From Ailanthus altissimus (lineage: Eukaryota > Streptophyta > Magnoliopsida > Sapindales > Simaroubaceae): 64,000 bases of DNA. The position numbers were made by a program, and so were the translations under genes. Below the pieces are notes generated by a model. The model did no database searches. It was not told where the DNA came from and was given only the letters and a program-made list of their open reading frames with translations. The stretch lies in assembly GCA_946807835.1 (NCBI GenBank), contig OX327705.1, positions 17,700,501 to 17,764,500 on the forward strand. The letters are read 5' to 3'. Shown one piece after another: positions 57,432-64,000 of the stretch (positions within the stretch are counted from its first letter, which is position 1; each line of letters starts with the position of its first letter).

Positions 57432-58633
57432 AGGGCTTAAGTGTAAGAAAATAATACCTTTTCTTGGTTTGCCATCAAATTTAAGAGGAGCTATGGCTAT
57501 GACAATGAGAAACCTTTGAGTTTAAAGAGAAGAATGAAGATGGTTTCTTGTCATACAATTAGAGAGAGATGTTTGAGTTTGAAGATAAATTGATAGGTGA
57601 AGGAAATAAAGAAGATGAAAGCTTAACATTGTGATTTGTGAAGAGAAGATGTTAAATTATGGCATTGGTAGGTGATGGATAGAGATTAAGCCATTGAAGG
57701 AAACTTTGCAAAGTGAGTGAGAGACAAGGAAAAGTAACAAGTTTCAAATAATAAAAAACCCTAAAATTTTGAAAATAAAATTAGGTTAAAATTTGAGTTC
57801 TATGTCTTGGACCCGGCCCCTGCTTACAAAAATCTAAGTGTAATCTAAATTTTAGGAAACATTAAAAAATTCAAGTTTGAATCCAAATTGAACAAAACCC
57901 AAATCCAGTTCCAAATTATGCCATCATAGACCATAGCCTCCCTAAGTTTAACTACAAGTTTGTTCTTGTATGAATTTATCAATAATCTTAAGAAAGGCAA
58001 TTTTGAACTAGCAATTGTGCTCATGTTGTGTCCACTAACCTAATAGATTGTTTATGCTTGACTCAAATATAACTCATTTAATTAATTATGTCAAATTCTC
58101 TAACCTAAACCTATTCTATTTATTTAACCGTTGACATGACACAACTCGTTAACTTGTTTATTAACTAAGTTGTATTTATATCTTTGATGAAAAATAATCT
58201 ATTTAACCCATTTAATACAAATTTCACTCATTTTAAGACTTAGATTTATAATTGTTTTTTAAATTAACATAAATAAAAATTGTTGTCTCTTAAATTTTAG
58301 CAGCCTCAATTTATTAAATGTCTAAAAAATACTCTTAAATAAGTCAAAAGAGAGTTATCAGTATTTTAGTAAAATTCCTTTAGAAAAGCCCTAAACAAAA
58401 AGAAAAACTACTATTCTTATTTTAGAAAGAATATAATAAGAGAAATCTATTGAGAAAGTACTCTTATATTTCAATTAGACTCAGCTTCTACAAACTCTCT
58501 ATACTTTTACCACCCTATAAATAAGGGCCAAAATCATAGAAGAGGGGCATATTAAATCGTTCAAGCATCTTTAATTAATGAAATTTTGAAGAAAACGTCA
58601 AAACATGGATTGTTGGACAAAAAAGCGAGTACA
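57157..58633. other. Intergenic stretch right of copia A
   Basis: It holds the microsatellite at 57372-57431 and AT-rich DNA. A minus-strand ATGGCAAACCAAGAAAAG followed by GTATTATT near 57445-57470 looks like a tiny first exon, but no continuation was found. Confidence 0.4.
57372..57431. repeat. Compound (AT)n-(AG)n microsatellite
   Basis: An AT run (about 57373-57399) is followed, after a short mixed part, by an AG run (57405-57431). Confidence 0.9.
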
Positions 58634-58812
58634 AATAATGAGATAGTAATAAGGTATGTAGACTTAGACTATTCGAGTGACCTTCATAGAAGAATGACCT
58701 TCATAGAAGAAGGTTGTCAATTGAATTTATTTTTACAGTATTTGGATATAATGTATGTTGAAAATTGATTTTACAGCATGTGGTGTCACTATTAACTACA
58801 GAAGCACATAAG
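58634..58812 (+). pseudogene. Orphan copia RNase H fragment
   Basis: IVIRYVDLDYSSDLHRRMT, then after a frame change LQHVVSLLTTEAHK, correspond to the GYVDxDYAGDLD and SLSTTEAEY segments of copia RNase H. The catalytic Asp of the first segment is kept; the Glu-Tyr end is lost to HK and a stop. There are no LTRs or other domains beside it. It differs in wording from copia A and C, so it comes from another lineage. Confidence 0.7.
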
Positions 58813-59763
58813 TAATATTAACGATTTTATTCAAAATATTTATTATATAAGTATTAAATAATTAATATTTATACAATATCGAAATGACACATAAGTATTA
58901 TCTCTAACACATTGAAGATTGGTAATTTATTTTGAGTTACTACATTATTAGTTATTAATATTATTATAATTTTGTCAAAATCATCAAACGTAATTGTTAA
59001 TATATATTTAATTTATTACAACATTATTAGATATTTTGTTATTTTTTTAAAATTTAATTTAATATTACAAAATAAAATTTAATTTAATCAAAATTTTTGT
59101 TCACTTAATTACAATTTTAATTTAATTCAATTATTATTAAAAAAATTAAAGAATTAGAAAGAGAATTTAGCTATTCAATTAATCTAATTAATTCAATAAA
59201 AAAGTCTATATTTTTTTTAAAAAAAATCTATTAAATATTTTAAAAAAAATAAAATAAATTCAAAACACAAAAGAACTGACAAGTCCAATTAAAAGTTAAC
59301 CTCGTATAAAAGAGTTAGATTAAAATTCAAAACCCAAAACATAAATAAAAAAAAAAATTCAAAAAACCATAAAAGAGCCCAGCCCAATTTTTAAATCCAT
59401 TTAAGAGAGAGAAATCCGATCCAAACCACTCTTAAAAATTTCCAATAAGTCTCATCTTGAACCGTCCTGGGCAAGAGTGGGTTCGGATCGACCCGGATCG
59501 AACCCAACCGACCTTACCCAAGGCCAGGTGTAAGCAAAGGGGTTTGACAAAAGCGAGCTAATCGGCTAAGAATTAATTGCCAAAATCCAAGGAACGTGGG
59601 CTAACATCAGAAAAGGCACTGCGCAAGCACCAAGTGTTTGCATTGCATGGCCATCCTAACGTGGCAGCATCACCAATTAACACATTTTAATGCATCTCCC
59701 TTACTAAAGGCCGTTTCAACTCTGATGAAGGTGAACAAAACCATCACCGAGAAGAAAGATAAG
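58813..59763. other. Intergenic DNA and DUF639 upstream region
   Basis: It is AT-rich to about 59450, then GC-richer (59460-59760), which probably includes promoter and 5' untranslated sequence of the next gene. No TATA box is confidently placed. Confidence 0.45.
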
Positions 59764-62700
59764 ATGGAGACGACGGCGACGACTACTAAGACGAAGACGA
59801 AGGAGAGGAAGCATTTATCCTCCATTGCCAACGACGTCGTTGAAAAATGCGCACAGTAATTATATCTCTCTTTTCTTCTCTCCATTTTTTCAAATGTAGA
59901 TGCCATTCATGCAAGGGGCTTTGGCCTAGAAGCCTGATGCAGTTTAACGTGCGTGGAAAATTGTAAAGGAAAACAAAAAATTAAAAACTTTCCTAGGTTC
60001 ATGGGTCATAATGCACCAATTTCGATAAAAGCATATGCATCTTTGTGATTATGATCATGGATTATTGTTGGTCCATGGTTTATATCACTTTGCTGACAAT
60101 ATATAGGGTGCATTTTGAGAGTGTTTTTCTTATGAAATTTTTCTAGCAAAAGCAACGGTAGCGTACGTTATGGACAAGCACTTCTGGGAAGCACTTGTAT
60201 ATAAGATCTAAAGTCAAAATTATACGTTAAAAAGAACATGATTGTAAGTTTATCAGAAACCCATCTTGAGTGAACTGGAGTCTGGAAGTGGCTACTTTAT
60301 TACAATTGATTAATACATCTTTTACATTACTAGAGTATAGTAGTATAGTCAGTTTGAGTTTCATAACACATTCTTGTCATCAACTCAGAGAATCATACAA
60401 TTCTGCCAGGATACTTGACATTTCTGAGGATAGCTTGGAGAAAGAGTTCGAAGCTGAATGGAAACCTGAAATGGGTGGTTATTCAAAGAAACTTGTTGAA
60501 TATTGCAGTGCAAAGGCTCTTAATAATCTATGTCAGAACATAGGAGAAAAGATTAATGATGGATCATTTAGTCGACTCTCATTTGACATGATGCTTGCTT
60601 GGGAAATGCCTGGATCCGAAGACGAGGAGTCTCGTACAGTGAGCAATTACCCTACCTCTCTGTAATTTCAATGTCAAGTGTGCTATATAGTTATGAGCAA
60701 ACCAAAGAAAAAAATCACTATCATGTAATATAGCATGTAGATATTAGAATCATGATACTTTTATTTAATTTAATTTTATGGTCCATCTAATTAACCATCA
60801 TGATCTCCATTTGCTGTGCCTATCCTTTCCTCGAGTTGCTTTTTTTTTTTTTTTTTCTCTCATGATTCATTCGCTGGTTTTCATTGGTTTTAACTCCAAT
60901 TAGAAAAAAGCACGAATCATATTAACACAAAATGACTTGTACTCTGAAGAAAATCTATAGGAAGCTAAGAATCAAATTATGAGGTGAAAATGGAAGAAAA
61001 TTTAGCTTGTCTTGATTTAGGAAGCAAACTCTTGGAAAGAGTATAAATCAATTTTGCTGAAAAGGAGCACAATTAAAAATAAAATTGAAGAATACATATA
61101 TTTACATATTCTGCATAAAGATGTGCGTCAAGAGACTATCTAAATGTACTTAGCATTCTCTTACACTATCAAGGTTAGTTATCTGAAAATCTGTTTTAAA
61201 TATCGGCACCAGAACTCTGTGTATTCCTCTCTGTACTTTTACTATTTTGGTTTGTGAAGGAATGCGCGGGGAAGGAGAAAGAGGATAGAAAGGCACCTGT
61301 AAAACTTGCTTCGGACCAAGATGAAATCTCTCTCTTCTATACAGACATCATGCCTCTGCTAGTAAGGTTTTTCTTTTTTTGGGTGGGAAAAATGGAATAT
61401 GTTTTATTCGCCAAATTATATAGACAGATTACACAACTAATCTTGGAGTCCCTTTAAATTTCAATTGCATTACTCTTCCTATTTATATTTGTTTGGACTC
61501 ATAATTAACCCTATATTATGGTAGGTTGATAATGAACCAAGCGTTGGAGAAGATGCATTTGTATGGTTGGGATCATTAGTTCCACTGGTTGTAGATGTCG
61601 TCAATGGGAGATTTACGTTTGAAACTCTGACAGCGCCTACAGGAAACCGGCTGCATTTTCCAGCATATGATATATACTTAAAAGAGATTGACAAGTAATT
61701 CATCCAAATCTTCTATTCACCAATTTTACCACAGAGCAAACTGAGGTGCCATTTGTTTTTTCATAAGATTCAAAGACTAAGGGAAGTTGAAGTGTCTTTT
61801 TTTCTTAAATACAAAAATTTAGGAATATCTACCACTTGCAAATTGACTTGTATCTGAATCTCAGAAGTAGATAACAAATGCAGTGACATTTGATAGAAAT
61901 GCTTCATGGGAAGTAATTGAAACATTTCCAATTTGGAAGGGCTTTCCCAACACTTTCTCGTGTTATTTGATTCACAGATGCTTAAAACATTTGCAAAAGC
62001 AAGTGACTCCGAAGGTTGTTGAGCTAGCTGATGATGAATTTATACTGCATGTGGAGGGAACAGCAAGCACACAAAGAGTAGTGCGCCATATTGGGAAAAC
62101 GAGTTGGCCTGGTTTGTCATAAAACTGTTTCTGATTTGTGCATTTGATCAAATGCTACAAGAAATTGACGTCTTATAACTCTTTTTTTCATTGAAGTAAT
62201 TGTTACTTGAATTATTCTAACCGTATTATTGTGTTCTTAGGTAGACTCACGCTGACAAATTACGCGCTCTACTTTGAGGCTTCGAGAGTGATAACGTATG
62301 AAGATGCACTAAAGATTGACCTTTCAAAGAATATTGAACACACTGTTAAACCAACTGCCACAGGTCCATGGGGTGCTCCACTTTTTGACAAAGCCATAAT
62401 CTACGAGTCCCCTGAATTGTAAGAATATATTCCACCTTTATGAAATTACTAGTTCTTCTTATTCAAACATCATAAATAATTAGCAGTTACTTTACAATGT
62501 TGATTTTTATACACTGATGTGCATGGGGATGCATGCCACTTAGTTTAGGTGAAGCTATCTACAGCACAAGATATGCATAACAATCAAATTGCAAGCATGA
62601 GAAAGCAAGCTGATTTGCTAATTAAAATTTGCCCTTTTTAGCTAGAGACAAAAATTTTGTTAGATTTGGCTTATTTCATCTGGAAAGTAGTACGTACATA

Positions 62701-64000
62701 TCTTTTGGCTAGTGATAGGTATGTATCAACTGTATAAATGAAAAACTCATCAACTTGTTGGTGGATATAGGCTTAGCTATACTGTCAAATGATCAAGAAT
62801 TTGCCTGTGTACCACATCCCTGAAATTGCTTCAAAATATGATTGATAGTGCAGTTAGTGAATTTTGCTCATCGCTTTTCTAGATCCGAGGGAATCGTGCT
62901 GGAGTTTCCAGAGATAACAAGCTCCACAAGGCGTGACCATTGGCTGGCACTCACAAAGGAGATAATGTTAATGCACCGGTTCTTATCAAAATTCAAGGTG
63001 GAATGCCCAATACAACAATGGGAGATGCATGCAAGGACAATACTGAGCATCATACGGCTCCATGCAGCAAGAGAAATGCTGAGAATATCACCCCCAGATC
63101 CAACAAAATTCCTCATTTTTGCTTTGTATGATGAGTTACCTAAGGGAGACTATGTACTAGAGGAGCTTGCTGAGAGTCTGAAGAGGTGCCCTTGTGGACA
63201 CCCTTGCAGTGGTAGCTCAATTCTGAGAAGTATGAACTTGTCGATCGCCTCAAGTGAAGAAGTAAAAGAAGGAAAAGTTGACGAGGAACAAAAACATCTA
63301 AGTATTGACAGCCCCTCGCCGTTGGAAACTGCTATTAATCAATCTAGAGAGGAAGCAAAGGAAATTGCAATTGCCAAATCTACCACTGAGGGCCTGAAAG
63401 AGGAAGGGATCAGTGAAAGTGTGTTCATTTTTATGGTATTTTTCTCCTCCTGCAATTTCCCGTATTATTCTTTATGCCTCTCAATTCTTACTGGCTGGAT
63501 AAGCAATGACATAAGAAAAATGACATTGAGGCACAAAAATCATGACATTGAGAGTGTCAGTGACATTTGGCGCACACACAATGAAATGGAAAATGTATGA
63601 AATCCTGTAACACCCTTGAATTTGGACAAAAGAAACTGTGCCACCATCTGGCATGGCATAGTACGGTAGTATTACTGTCTAAAAGAGTTTGTGTTATTCA
63701 CCTTATCCTTGTTTTTACTATATGTTAAGCTTGATTTATATGATGTAGGAGCTACTAAAGCCACTTAAAAGTGTTGTTCGCTGGTTTCAAGACGTTATTT
63801 CATGGGAGAAACCAGCAACCACCCTCACTGTGATTACTGCAACGCTATTGATAGTTTACAAGTAAGTTGTTGAACCATTTAACTTATACACAGAGAAATA
63901 CGGAAGTGCTTATTAACCATCTTCGTTACGTTGTTGATTAATGGATGAAATCTGAAAATAACTAGAAAAATATCACGGCAATGCAGGGAGTGGGCTGGTA
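59764..64000 (+). CDS. DUF639-family protein, 3' end outside window
   Basis: Exons: 59764-59855, 60410-60638, 61260-61361, 61525-61694, 61978-62111, 62241-62418, 62883-63435, 63749-63861, 63987-beyond 64000. Phases agree at every junction and all introns are GT-AG; about 528 residues are visible. Diagnostic DUF639 stretches include SIANDVVEKCAQILD, LTNYALYFEASRVITYEDAL, GPWGAPLFDKAIIYESPEL, VLEFPEITSSTRRDHWL and HAAREMLRISPPDP. A hydrophobic segment near residues 509-523 (TLTVITATLLIVY) starts the membrane-spanning C-terminal part known in the family. Function is unknown; Arabidopsis At5g23390-type proteins are the likely relatives. An in-frame ATG at 59725 would add 13 residues. The end of exon 7 is chosen at 63435 for length match to relatives; a donor at 63421 is the alternative. 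Confidence 0.9.

Noticed and set aside
57445..57470. Minus-strand ATGGCAAACCAAGAAAAG with a GT donor as a first exon
   Set aside because: No downstream exon could be found in the next kilobases on that strand, and copia A lies there.
62842..62882. Extension of DUF639 exon 7 upstream to an ATG at 62842
   Set aside because: The sequence contains the intron end (TTTTCTAG). Splicing at 62883 restores the conserved LSEGIVLEF junction, so the extension is intron read-through.

Overview
The window is nuclear DNA of a eudicot plant. It is very AT-rich, has intron-containing genes with plant-type GT-AG junctions, and is packed with decayed Ty1/copia, Ty3/gypsy, LINE/L1, hAT, Mutator-like, TRIM and MITE sequences. 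No bacterial, organellar, rRNA, tRNA or CRISPR features were seen. The species cannot be fixed from the sequence alone.

Three real genes can be modelled exon by exon. (1) A FIP2-like BTB/POZ plus pentapeptide-repeat protein lies on the minus strand at 15729-23430, with 11 coding exons and 301 residues. (2) A p23-2-like HSP90 co-chaperone lies on the minus strand at 45085-48741, with 6 coding exons and 152 residues. (3) A DUF639-family protein lies on the plus strand from about 59764 and runs off the right edge, with 9 exons visible. Exon phases agree throughout all three. They are unrelated housekeeping-type genes and do not form a functional cluster.

Layout. 1-1875: 5' end of a minus-strand Ty3/gypsy element (LTR, primer site, broken gag-protease). 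2296-3740: four adjacent minisatellite arrays with different unit lengths. 4361-15070: an old L1-type LINE with candidate target-site duplications and a poly(A) tail. It is broken by a 610-bp foldback MITE and by a roughly 5-kb hAT transposon whose 3' half is an array of ACGTAATT-type motifs. 15729-23430: FIP2 gene, with a TRIM and a hAT-like MITE in its introns. 26340-28500: internally deleted copia element B. 28876-37552: nearly complete but dead copia element C on the minus strand, with a 1.86-kb solo LTR nested in its leader. 38655-39440: Mutator-like remnant. 39616-41110: a second, inverted copy of the hAT 3'-end repeat block. 42313-43031: probable solo LTR. 43337-43615: hAT MITE with a perfect 8-bp duplication. 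45085-48741: p23 gene. 50630-57156: copia element A on the plus strand. 58634-58812: orphan copia RNase H fragment. 59764-64000: DUF639 gene.

All transposon genes seen carry stops and frameshifts, so no autonomous element is present. I found no clearly new gene system. The most unusual structures are the hAT motif arrays, a triplicated 16-bp palindrome in the leader of copia C, the minisatellite cluster, and several precisely bounded nested insertions.
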